The notes: a model not told the origin generated them from the letters alone. DNA of 12,149 nt from Chloroflexota bacterium (GCA_022576105.1 JACZRM010000026.1:1-12149); one strand, 5' to 3'; shown: positions 1-6,451, counted from the stretch's first letter. Program-made: numbers and translations.

Positions 1-415
1 AGCCCTACTCCAGTGTGATAATCGAGTTAAAGAAGCGATAGGCTAGCAGATGCTGCAACGTTTGTTCTTGCTGAGCATGAGCTTAAAAAGCAGATTCTCC
101 CCCTTGCTAAGGCTGACCGGGGCAGGTATTGTATCTGAGCAGCCCTAGCACTATGTCTTTCTGAAGGAGTCCTTCGGCCCCGCTCAGGGTAAACTCCGCG
201 ACTGAAGAATCTTAGATTCTTCGCCTTCACTACGTTCCGTCTCAGAATAACATCGCTTTTTGCGCTAAAGACGTATAACACCTCATCAATTTACCTACCC
301 CAGTGAGCCTTGCTAAGGGGGAGACTGAGAGGGGGTGGCGTGCCATCTCCCTTCGACTTTGATCGAAACAGGTCAACTTGCCCATGCCTAGGGGGAGGTA
401 TCTATTCCACCCGCG
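1..415. other. Intergenic region before the thi leader
   Basis: No convincing gene lies here. The reading frames present are short and run through the palindromic repeat at 96-336. Bases 1-46 could hold the last codons of an upstream plus-strand gene, since two frames are open from the window edge and close at about 41 and 46, but nothing is recognisable. Bases 337-415, between the repeat and the thi promoter, show no further structure that I can support. Confidence 0.6.
96..336 (+). repeat. MITE-like interspersed repeat, copy 1
   Basis: Bases 124-336 match 3890-4150 in the same orientation with few substitutions and one 48-bp length difference. The ends of this copy form imperfect terminal inverted repeats: 96-128 against the reverse complement of 292-324 agrees at about 27 of 33 positions, and both outer ends begin TCTCCCCCTT. 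Inside is the perfect palindrome GAAGAATCT-T-AGATTCTTC at 204-222, followed by sequence like the 'gattcttcg...ctcagaat' repeats seen in many bacterial genomes. No transposase is encoded, so a non-autonomous element or REP-like repeat fits best. No clear target-site duplication was found. It ends about 80 bp before the thi promoter. Confidence 0.8.
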
Positions 416-444
416 TTGACTTCCTTCTGGTGCAGTGCTACAGT
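416..444 (+). promoter_or_regulatory. Probable sigma-70 promoter of the thi operon
   Basis: A -35-like TTGACT (416-421) and a -10-like TACAGT (439-444) are separated by 17 bp, and a TG extended -10 dinucleotide lies at 436-437. Transcription would start near 451, about 18 bases before the first pairing strand of the TPP aptamer, which is the expected position. This is a prediction from sequence only. Confidence 0.55.
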
Positions 445-468
445 CTGACCAAGAGTCAAATACCATAG

Positions 469-574
469 TTCTGGCGGGAGCTTGGGTTAGCCAGGCTGAG
501 AGGGTGGCCAAAAATCGCCGCCGACCGTCTGCACCTGATCCGGGTAATGCCGGCGCAGGGATGAGACGCTAGAA
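469..574 (+). promoter_or_regulatory. TPP riboswitch (THI element)
   Basis: The conserved THI-box strings are present: GGCTGAGAGGGTGG (494-507) and CACCTGATCCGGGTAATGCC (532-551), followed by GGCGCAGGGATGAGA. The closing helix P1 pairs 469-476 (TTCTGGCG) with 567-574 (CGCTAGAA), with one G-U pair. The aptamer binds thiamine pyrophosphate. It sits between a promoter and an intrinsic terminator directly ahead of thiG, so high TPP should shut off the operon by early termination. Bases 471-477 (CTGGCGG) can pair either within P1 or with the terminator's 5' arm at 586-592, which gives an explicit antiterminator. Confidence 0.95.
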
Positions 575-583
575 GTCTAACGC

Positions 584-614
584 AACCGCCAGGAACACTA
601 TCTGGCGGTTTTTT
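584..614 (+). terminator. Riboswitch-controlled intrinsic terminator
   Basis: The perfect 9-bp stem AACCGCCAG (584-592) / CTGGCGGTT (602-610) has a 9-base loop and ends in a run of six T (609-614). It lies between the TPP aptamer and the thiG ribosome binding site, the classical place for an expression-platform terminator. Its 5' arm can instead pair with 471-477 in the aptamer. Confidence 0.92.
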
Positions 615-642
615 GCGCCAGGGTAAATAAGGAGAAGTTGCC

Positions 643-1434
643 ATGTCAGATGATCTGGTAATCGCCGGGAAAACATTCAAGTCTCGCCTGATTATCGGTA
701 CTGGCCGGTACCGCACCATGGAGGACATGGTGCAAGCCCTGGAATCTTCGGGCACTGCAATGGTAACCGTCGCCATCCGGCGGTTAGACCTGGACAATCC
801 CAATGAAAAAACCATTCTGGACTACATTGATTGGGACCGTTTCAACATTTTGCCCAACACCGCCGGCTGCCAAACGGTGGACGAAGCCCTGTTTGTCGCC
901 AAGCTCGGCCGGGAAGTCACCAAGACCGACTTTGTTAAGCTGGAGGTTATCCCGGACCCTAAATACCTTTTCCCCGACCCGGTAGGCACCCTAGAAGCCG
1001 CCGAAAAGCTGGTTAAGGACGGATTCAAGGTTTTGCCCTATATTCACGCTGACCCGGTGCTGGCCAAACGCTTGGAAGAGGTGGGATGCGTCACGGTGAT
1101 GCCGCTAGGTTCAGCCATCGGCTCGGGACAGGGAATCCACACCGTTGAGGAAGTACGCATTATCATCGAACAGGCCAATGTTCCGGTTGTGGTAGACGCC
1201 GGGCTGGCCGTGCCTTCAGATGCCGCCAAGGCCCTGGAAATGGGCGCGGCGGCAGTGCTGGTCAACACCGCCATCGCCCAGGCGGAAGACCCGGGACTGA
1301 TGGGGGAGGCCTTCAAGAACGGCGTTGAGGCCGGGCGCAAAGCCTACCTGGCCGGACGCATACCAACACGGGTCTCCGCCATTGCCAGCAGTCCCGCGTC
1401 CGATGTTCCCCAACCGGCAGCCGCTCGCAGTTAA
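643..1434 (+). CDS. thiG: Thiazole synthase ThiG
   Basis: ThiG makes the thiazole phosphate moiety of thiamine from 1-deoxy-D-xylulose 5-phosphate, dehydroglycine and the sulfur carried on ThiS thiocarboxylate, in the cytoplasm. The 263-residue product is normal in length and is a TIM barrel. Visible signatures are [12 protein letters not shown] near the N-terminus, [11 protein letters not shown] (72-82), [11 protein letters not shown] (96-106) with the Schiff-base lysine expected at K99, [13 protein letters not shown] and [14 protein letters not shown]. The ATG follows GGAGAAG at 631-637. It is the first gene after the TPP riboswitch and lies 5 bases before thiE. The C-terminal tail after [14 protein letters not shown] is variable. 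Identification is secure. Confidence 0.97.
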   Translation: MSDDLVIAGKTFKSRLIIGTGRYRTMEDMVQALESSGTAMVTVAIRRLDLDNPNEKTILDYIDWDRFNILPNTAGCQTVDEALFVAKLGREVTKTDFVKLEVIPDPKYLFPDPVGTLEAAEKLVKDGFKVLPYIHADPVLAKRLEEVGCVTVMPLGSAIGSGQGIHTVEEVRIIIEQANVPVVVDAGLAVPSDAAKALEMGAAAVLVNTAIAQAEDPGLMGEAFKNGVEAGRKAYLAGRIPTRVSAIASSPASDVPQPAAARS

Positions 1435-1439
1435 GTCCC

Positions 1440-2102
1440 ATGCGGCCAACCCTGCCGACGCCATGCCTGTGTCTGGTTACCGATCGAAGTCTGTGCGACG
1501 GAACTACCTTCCTGAAGCGTATCTCCGCTGCCGTGGCCGGGGGAGTTGACCTGGTCCAACTGCGGGAAAAGGATTTGCCTGGGGGCAAGCTCCTGAATCT
1601 GGCCAACCGTATCCGGGACATCATTGGCGGTTCGGCGTTGTTGGTGATTAACGAGCGAGTCGATGTGGCGGTTGCTGTTGGAGCCGATGCTGTACAACTG
1701 GGAGAAGTCGGCTTGCCAACCGCCGCTGCCAGGAAGATGCTGGGCGAAGATGTGCTAATTGGCCGATCAGTGCATTCCCTGGCCGGTGCGACCCAGGCTT
1801 CCGCTGCAGGAGCCGATTTTCTGCTGGTGGGTACTATGTTCGCCAGCCGTTCCCATCCGGTCGAAGAACCAGCCGGGCCGGGGCTGTTGCGAGGCATCGC
1901 ATCGCAAAGCCAGCTGCCGTTGATCGGGATTGGCGGCATCGACGCCACCAACGCCGGCGAAGTCATGGACGCCGGGGCCCAGGGCGTGGCGGTGATCCGC
2001 AGCATTCTGGCATCTGACGACCCCAAGAGCGCCGCCCAGCAGATCAAACAGGCAATGCTGGCCAGCGCCGCGGCTACCCGGGCGACCTGCCAACCAAGCT
2101 GA
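1440..2102 (+). CDS. thiE: Thiamine-phosphate synthase ThiE
   Basis: ThiE couples hydroxymethylpyrimidine diphosphate to the thiazole phosphate made by ThiG/ThiS, giving thiamine phosphate and pyrophosphate. The 220-residue TIM-barrel protein shows QLREKDL (40-46), INERVD (70-75), GADAVQLGE (81-89), GRSVHS (108-113), GTMFASRSHP (131-140), GIGGI (163-167) and GVAVIRSI (182-189), all in family order. The phosphate-binding stretch usually reads GPxFPTxSK, so GTMFASRSHP is a mild variant. The gene starts 5 bases after the thiG stop with no strong ribosome binding site, which suggests translational coupling. The partner genes for the pyrimidine branch (thiC, thiD) are not in the window. Confidence 0.95.
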   Translation: MRPTLPTPCLCLVTDRSLCDGTTFLKRISAAVAGGVDLVQLREKDLPGGKLLNLANRIRDIIGGSALLVINERVDVAVAVGADAVQLGEVGLPTAAARKMLGEDVLIGRSVHSLAGATQASAAGADFLLVGTMFASRSHPVEEPAGPGLLRGIASQSQLPLIGIGGIDATNAGEVMDAGAQGVAVIRSILASDDPKSAAQQIKQAMLASAAATRATCQPS

Positions 2103-2120
2103 AGGAGAGAGCAGCCCGCA

Positions 2121-2324
2121 GTGATTAACCTGACCGTAAATGGCAAGCCCCGCGAGGCCGCGGACAATACCAACCTGGAGGCCTACCTGACGACCTTCGA
2201 CGTGAACCTGCGCTTTGTGGCGGTGGGTTTTAATGGTGAGGTTATCAAGAAGGAAGAATTTGCCGGTATCACCCTGAGCAATGGTGATACCCTGGAGATT
2301 GTCCGGCCGGTGGGCGGGGGCTAG
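2121..2324 (+). CDS. thiS: Sulfur carrier protein ThiS
   Basis: ThiS is the ubiquitin-like sulfur carrier. Its C-terminal glycine is adenylated, converted to a thiocarboxylate and used by ThiG. The product is 67 residues, normal for the family. It opens with the beta strand INLTVNGKPRE and ends in DTLEIVRPVGGG, with the free Gly-Gly terminus required for activation. The start is GTG, preceded by AAGGAGAG at about 2102-2109, which overlaps the thiE stop. In many bacteria thiS precedes thiG. Here the order is thiG-thiE-thiS. The activating enzyme ThiF is not nearby. Confidence 0.95.
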   Translation: MINLTVNGKPREAADNTNLEAYLTTFDVNLRFVAVGFNGEVIKKEEFAGITLSNGDTLEIVRPVGGG

Positions 2325-2330
2325 ACCTTG

Positions 2331-2582
2331 ATGCCCGATTCGCCGGCGTTTGATCTGGAGACTCTGGCCCCGCTGCTCACCGACGTGGTGCGCGAGCACA
2401 AAGAGAAAGTGGTGGGCTGGATGCGCGACGAGCCCGGCTGCTGGGGATTTCTGGCCGGACAAGCAGTGTCCGCTTGCCGGCAGCACGCCGGTAGGTCTTT
2501 AGAAGAGGCGGAACGCAAGCTGGTCTGGGACCGATTGTGGTGGGTGCTGGAGAATATCAAGCGAGAAGTGATGAGTGGTTGA
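2331..2582 (+). CDS. Small uncharacterised protein, last gene of thi operon
   Basis: I do not recognise this 83-residue protein. It starts at an ATG 6 bases after the thiS stop (a TTG one codon earlier is also possible) and ends 32 bases before a strong palindrome, so it should be co-transcribed with thiGES under the TPP riboswitch. The sequence looks mostly alpha-helical, with charged stretches around 21-35 and 56-83 and no membrane segment. It is rich in tryptophan: W31, W39 and then W68, W71 and W72 within the segment LVWDRLWWVLENIKREV. Two cysteines (38 and 50) flank GFLAGQAVSA, but there is no metal-binding cluster. Codon use looks like that of its neighbours. A role linked to thiamine is inferred only from position. 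Confidence 0.75.
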   Translation: MPDSPAFDLETLAPLLTDVVREHKEKVVGWMRDEPGCWGFLAGQAVSACRQHAGRSLEEAERKLVWDRLWWVLENIKREVMSG

Positions 2583-2614
2583 TTGCAAGCCACAACAACC
2601 CAGGGAAAAAGGTA

Positions 2615-2636
2615 GGGGCGCACGGCCGTGCGCCCC
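2615..2636. terminator. Perfect 22-bp palindrome between convergent genes
   Basis: GGGGCGCAC-GGCC-GTGCGCCCC reads the same on both strands and lies between the end of the thi operon and the end of the minus-strand propeller gene. On the minus strand the hairpin is followed by TACC and five T, so it resembles an intrinsic terminator for that gene. On the plus strand there is no T run. It may terminate both transcripts. The same GTAGGGGCGCAC stem recurs at 8974-8999, so it may also be an interspersed repeat. Confidence 0.7.
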
Positions 2637-2666
2637 GATCCATTTGCGCCATTTCACCAGTTGCCG

Positions 2667-3760
2667 CTACACCACCACGGCGCAGTGCACCGAGTTGATC
2701 GGAGGCAGGTAGTCGGCCAGCAACTCCCAATTGTTTCCCTCGTCCCGACTGTAGAAAATCTGTCCGGTGGTGGCGCCAAGGTATACTCCGCATGGGTCAA
2801 GACTGTCGGTGCCCATCCCTTCCCGCAGCACGTGCAGATAGGCGTTCTCTTGGGGGAGGCCCGCCGTCAGCGGCTGCCAGTCGCCGCCGCCGTTGCGACT
2901 GCGGTACACTCGAAACTTGGCGTCGGTGACGTAACGCTGGCCGCCCCCCACGTCATTCCCCAGCACCTGGTCTTCGGGAAGAACGTAGATGGTTTGCGGG
3001 TCTTGCGGGTGCAGCCCCAGCACGAACCCGAACCGGGAGGGCAGACCTTCAGTGATGTCCTGCCAGTCGCCGCCGCCGTTGTCACTCTTGAAGACGCCAC
3101 AATGGTTCTGCTGGTAGAGCAATCCAGGTACAGCCTTGGGTGACAGCATCTTGTGGGGACACTGCCCCCACTCGGGAAGCGGATCGGGCAGAAAATCAGC
3201 CCGCACACCCTGGTTCATTGGACTCCAGGACTCACCGGCGTCGGTGGTGCCAAACACCCCCACCGACGATGCACCCACCCACATTCGAGCGTTGTCTTTC
3301 GGGTCTACCACGATGCTGTGCAGGCACAGGCCGCCCAGGCCAGGCTGCCACTGGTCGCGGGTTGGATGCTGGCTGAACGCTGGCACCTCATGCCAGGTGT
3401 CGCCGGAATCCTCCGACTTGAACAAGGCGGCGGGCTCTACACCGGCGTAAAGCACCTCCGGCTCAGAGTCCCGCCCAGGCTCAATATGCCAGAGGCGCTT
3501 CACGGTTGGCTCGGCATCACCGGAAAATCGGGGCTGCTCCGAGGCGGAGGTCCAGGTCTTTCCCAGGTCGTCGCTGTATTCCAGTTGCGGCCCCCGCTCC
3601 GATGATCATAGGTCAGGTGGAAAACATCGGCGCCCGGGTGGTACGGGCCGGACATTTCCCACTTCCGGCGGGAAGGGTCGCTGGAGAATATGAAGGAACC
3701 CTTTCTGGTGCCCACCAACAGCAATACATCTCCCCGGCGGGCGGATGAACCATCTGACAT
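2667..3760 (-). pseudogene. BNR/Asp-box beta-propeller gene, frameshifted
   Basis: Two minus-strand reading frames form one protein of about 364 residues. The first (3760-3500) carries the N-terminal signature DVLLLVGTRKGSFIFSSD. The second continues with EYSDDLGKTW, VKRLWHIEPG and several Asp boxes (SEDSGDTW, TTDAGESW, SDNGGGDW, SRNGGGDW, SRDEGNNW), typical of sialidase-like propeller proteins of unknown substrate. The frames switch next to a G5 run (C5 on the plus strand, 3591-3595): one added G would join YDHRSGG to PQLEYSDD. Related proteins, from memory, have roughly 15 more residues here, so a small out-of-frame deletion is also possible. The start ATG has AGGAGA at 3769-3774. The first frame stops in a GTGA overlap at 3500-3503, so re-initiation is conceivable. 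A sequencing error cannot be excluded. Confidence 0.8.
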
Positions 3761-3861
3761 CAGGTGTCTCTCCTGCTAATAATGTTAAATCTGCGCATTT
3801 TGGACACCCGGTTACCCCCCCCCGAAAACGGCTTACACCCGAAAGTCTTAAAGAACGGCAT

Positions 3862-4150
3862 CCTCTCACATCGAGGGGCTGAGAGGAGTAGGTATTGTAT
3901 CTGAGTAATCCTAGAACTATGTCTTTCTGAGGGAGCCCTACGGCCCCGCCTGTCCCTTCGATGAACTCAGGGCAGGCTCTGAGCTTGTCGAAGTGGCTCA
4001 GGGTAAACTCCGCGACTGAAGAATCTTAGATTCTTCGCCTTCACTACGTTCCGTCTCAGAATAACATCGCTTTTTGCACTAAAGACGTATAACACCTCAT
4101 CAATTTACCTACCCAAGTGACCCTTGCTAAGGGGGAGACAGAGAGGGGGT
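3862..4150 (+). repeat. MITE-like interspersed repeat, copy 2
   Basis: Bases 3890-4150 repeat 124-336 in the same orientation. The only length difference is a 48-bp module at 3949-3996 that copy 1 lacks. The palindrome GAAGAATCT-T-AGATTCTTC recurs at 4018-4036. The right terminal repeat is conserved (4106-4138). The left end is diverged, keeping GGCTGA...AGGTA and a local hairpin at 3862-3886, so this copy is either degraded on the left or a different subtype. No protein is encoded. Confidence 0.78.
3949..3996 (+). repeat. 48-bp palindromic module inside repeat copy 2
   Basis: This segment is absent from copy 1. Its core is an imperfect inverted repeat: CTTCGATGAACTCAG (3956-3970), loop GGCAGGCT, CTGAGCTTGTCGAAG (3979-3993). 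It has 12 Watson-Crick pairs, two G-T pairs and one mismatch over 15 positions. The arm resembles the 'cttcgacaagctcag' intergenic palindromes common in several phyla. It looks like a REP-type unit nested in a larger repeat. Confidence 0.7.
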
Positions 4151-4240
4151 AAGTGGACGCCTCCCTACCCTGTGGCGTGAATTAACCACCACCAGACCTG
4201 GTATTCCACCAGTCATCCCAAGTAAAAGAGACATAAGCCG

Positions 4241-4612
4241 ATGCTATACACCGCCAGCTTTTATGCCCCTGACGACTGGGTAGGCCAGTCATACCGGGTA
4301 TCGCGACAGCACCCACGGGGCCGCCGCGTCCAGTGGGAGACGCTGCCTTTCCTTTACCCGGACCGGGACTTGCTGCGGGCGTATCGCAGTGGCGATGTGG
4401 ACTTTGCCAGCCTCAGCGAACAATACTGCCAAGGCCTGAACCAAAAATGCGGCATCCTGACCGAGTTTCAACGGTGGTTAAGCGAGACGCCGAACCGGGG
4501 CGACTTTACCCTGCTCTGCTTTGAACGCTGCGGTGAGCCATGTCATCGGCAGGTGCTGGCCCAGTGGCTGCTGGAAAGGGTACCGGGGCTCCAGGCCGGC
4601 GAGTTGCGGTGA
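4241..4612 (+). CDS. DUF488 family protein
   Basis: This 123-residue cytoplasmic protein matches the DUF488 family, whose function is not established. The diagnostic segment is DFTLLCFERCGEPCHR (88-103): the hydrophobic strand LLCFE followed by the conserved CHR (101-103) that starts a helix. Near the N-terminus it has YTASFY and YRVSRQHPRG, and the ...EFQRWL...GDF arrangement is typical. It starts at an ATG with only a weak purine-rich stretch upstream. It stands alone on the plus strand, downstream of repeat copy 2, and its stop is 4 bases from the gpsA stop, so the two genes are tightly convergent with no terminator between them. Confidence 0.8.
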   Translation: MLYTASFYAPDDWVGQSYRVSRQHPRGRRVQWETLPFLYPDRDLLRAYRSGDVDFASLSEQYCQGLNQKCGILTEFQRWLSETPNRGDFTLLCFERCGEPCHRQVLAQWLLERVPGLQAGELR

Positions 4613-4616
4613 ATGC

Positions 4617-5621
4617 TCACCACTCAGAGCGCGGCGGCCGGCCCATCAACTCAGCGATGGCTTCCCGGGGGGACAGGTTTTCAAACAGCACCCGCTGCGT
4701 GACCTGGGCGATGGGCATTTCCACATTCAGCTCGGCGGCCAGCTTCAGCGCGGCTCCGGTGGTGTTGACGCCCTCGGCCACATTGTCCATTGACGCCCGT
4801 ATCTCCGGCCAGGTCCGCCCCTTGGCTAGCTGCTCGCCAACGTAACGGTTCCGGCTCAGGGGGCTGGCGCAGGTGGCAACAATGTCGCCCAAACCGGCCA
4901 ACCCGGCAAAGGTTATCGCCTGCGCACCAGCGGCTACCCCCAGCCGGGTCATTTCGGCCAGGCCCCGGGTAATCAATGCGGCCTTGGCGTTATCCCCGGT
5001 TTCCATACCATCGGCGATCCCAGCGCCCAGAGCGATGATATTCTTCAAAGCCCCGCCCAACTCAACGCCCACCACATCATCGCTGGTATACACCCGAAAC
5101 GAGGGTGTCATCAGAATTTTCTGAACTCTGGACACCATCTCGCGGTCAAGCCCGGCAATGACGGTGGAGGATGGTTTGCCCTGGGCGATCTCCTTGGCCA
5201 AGTTGGGGCCGGAAAGCACGCAAATCCCGGAATGAAGGGACGGAGCCAGCTCCTCCTCCATAATCTGAGCCATGCGTTTGCTGCTGGGTAGTTCCAGTCC
5301 CTTGGCAACGCTCAACACCGCCGCGCCGCTGGAGATGTGCGCCCGCACCAATTGCAGGTTCTCTCGAAAGCGATGGGATGGTACGGCCAGGACCACCAGG
5401 GTAGACGGAGCAACTGTACCGGCGGCATCGTTGGAAGCGCGCAAGGCATCGGGAAAGGGTATCGAGGGAAGGAAGCGGCGGTGTTCCCGGTGGGAGTTGA
5501 GGTCGTCGGCCTCGGCGGCAGTTCTGGTGAGAATGGTGACTGGAACACCCCCTCGGGCCATTACCAGACCTAGAGTGGTTCCCCAGGTGGTAGCGCCGAC
5601 AATGGCTACCTTATTGTCCAC
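4617..5621 (-). CDS. gpsA: NAD(P)H-dependent glycerol-3-phosphate dehydrogenase
   Basis: GpsA reduces dihydroxyacetone phosphate to sn-glycerol 3-phosphate, the backbone for phospholipids and the substrate of PlsY encoded just upstream. The 334-residue product has the family's usual length. It shows an N-terminal Rossmann motif VAIVGATTWGTTLG (5-18), SVAKGLE (104-110), LSGPNLAKEI (136-145), VELGGALKNIIALGAG (186-201) with the expected catalytic K193, NAKAALITRGLAEM (211-224), and AGLGDIVATC...SRNRYVG. The usual GxGxWG nucleotide-binding turn reads GATTWG, with Thr at the middle glycine position. The start is GTG, about 10 bases after AGGAG (5632-5636). It lies 86 bp after plsY and is the last gene of the argF-der-plsY-gpsA block. 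Confidence 0.96.
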   Translation of the reverse strand: MDNKVAIVGATTWGTTLGLVMARGGVPVTILTRTAAEADDLNSHREHRRFLPSIPFPDALRASNDAAGTVAPSTLVVLAVPSHRFRENLQLVRAHISSGAAVLSVAKGLELPSSKRMAQIMEEELAPSLHSGICVLSGPNLAKEIAQGKPSSTVIAGLDREMVSRVQKILMTPSFRVYTSDDVVGVELGGALKNIIALGAGIADGMETGDNAKAALITRGLAEMTRLGVAAGAQAITFAGLAGLGDIVATCASPLSRNRYVGEQLAKGRTWPEIRASMDNVAEGVNTTGAALKLAAELNVEMPIAQVTQRVLFENLSPREAIAELMGRPPRSEW

Positions 5622-5707
5622 ACCAACGCTCTCCTGGCTGTCGCCGATTCAGATAAGGGTATCGGGCTTACATCCCCGCGCCGTCTGCCAAATGGACCAT
5701 TGGACCT

Positions 5708-6451
5708 TCAGGCGATTTCGCTGGCGGGAACACCCAACCGTCGCTCGGTGCCTTGCCACAAACGCTGAATGTTGTCACGATGCTGCCAAACTATGATTGC
5801 GCCGCCAATGAACGCATACCAAGCGTAGGTGGTGGAGTACATCCCCAAGAGGCCCAAGGCCCACAGGGCGAACGACGATGTAATGGTGCCGGTAATCGAG
5901 CCCAGGGAAAGATACCGGCTGATCAGGGTGACGGGTAGGAACACCACCGCGCCAATGACTACCGGTATCGGCGCCATCACCAATAGCCCTCCCAGGCCGG
6001 TGGCGATGCCCCGCCCGCCGCGAAAGCCCAAAAACACCGGCCAGTTATGTCCGGCCAGCGCCAACAGACCAGCGAATACTTCACCGGTGGTCGTCGCCAG
6101 AATTTCTCGGGCCAGCAGCACCACCACAACTCCTTTGGCCAGGTCTAGCAACAAAACCGGCGCGGCGATGCGCCCGCCACCGGTACGCAAGACGTTGGTC
6201 ATCCCGGTGCGGCCGCTGCCGTAGGCTCTAACGTCCACCTTGCGGAACCAATGGAGGAACAAGTATCCCCAGGGAATGGAGCCCACCAGGTACGCCAGGG
6301 GTAGAACCACCGCGTACTGGTAGACTGGGGCAGGCTGGCCCATGGTCACCAATGCCGCCACCACCGCCGCCAGCAATAGGGGCAGAGCAATCAGAGAAAA
6401 CAGGGTGGGATTCCGGGTAGGATTCCAAGTTGGGATTGACGAAAGTTTCAT
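5708..6451 (-). CDS. plsY: Glycerol-3-phosphate acyltransferase PlsY
   Basis: PlsY transfers an acyl group from acyl phosphate to glycerol 3-phosphate, the first step of phosphatidic acid synthesis, in the cytoplasmic membrane. The 247-residue protein is strongly hydrophobic. It contains the conserved loops GSIPWGYL (57-64), GSGRTGMTNVLR (78-89), GHNWPVFLGFRGGRGIAT (134-151) and HRDNIQRLWQGTE (224-236). The second loop usually reads GSGNxGATNxxR, so the Arg and Met here are variants. About 40 N-terminal residues, with an extra hydrophobic segment (17-37), exceed the usual length of roughly 200. The ATG overlaps the der stop codon (ATGA, 6448-6451), which points to translational coupling. The upstream purine-rich sequence lies inside der. 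The downstream partner is gpsA. Confidence 0.93.
   Translation of the reverse strand: MKLSSIPTWNPTRNPTLFSLIALPLLLAAVVAALVTMGQPAPVYQYAVVLPLAYLVGSIPWGYLFLHWFRKVDVRAYGSGRTGMTNVLRTGGGRIAAPVLLLDLAKGVVVVLLAREILATTTGEVFAGLLALAGHNWPVFLGFRGGRGIATGLGGLLVMAPIPVVIGAVVFLPVTLISRYLSLGSITGTITSSFALWALGLLGMYSTTYAWYAFIGGAIIVWQHRDNIQRLWQGTERRLGVPASEIA

Larger units (their letters stand above)
3761..4240. other. Repeat-filled intergenic region
   Basis: This 480-bp stretch separates the divergent propeller gene and the DUF488 gene. It contains a C9 homopolymer at 3815-3823, a 7-bp hairpin CCTCTCA (3862-3868) / TGAGAGG (3880-3886), and the second copy of the MITE-like repeat up to 4150. I found no convincing gene in it and no strong promoter for either flanking gene. 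Confidence 0.7.

Noticed and set aside
27..281. Minus-strand open frame of 84 codons at the left edge
   Set aside because: It runs through the palindromic repeat and has no ribosome binding site. Its sequence reflects repeat composition.
96..336. CRISPR or tandem-repeat array
   Set aside because: There are only two dispersed copies, 3.8 kb apart, with no regular repeat-spacer pattern.
1313..2173. Minus-strand open frame of 286 codons opposite thiE
   Set aside because: It spans two real plus-strand genes, and its product is a compositional shadow without domains.
2876..3083. Repeated CAGTCGCCGCCGCCGTTG at about 2878 and 3064, considered as a DNA repeat
   Set aside because: Both copies encode the same Asp-box residues (NGGGDW) in successive propeller blades, so protein repetition explains them.
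2628..3143. Plus-strand open frame opposite the propeller gene
   Set aside because: The minus strand encodes the Asp-box repeats. The plus frame merely reads the complement of those repeated codons.
3585..3600. Programmed ribosomal frameshift as an explanation for the split propeller gene
   Set aside because: The G5 run is not a recognised slippery heptamer, no stimulatory structure is evident, and residues also seem to be missing at the junction. Mutation or sequencing error is simpler.
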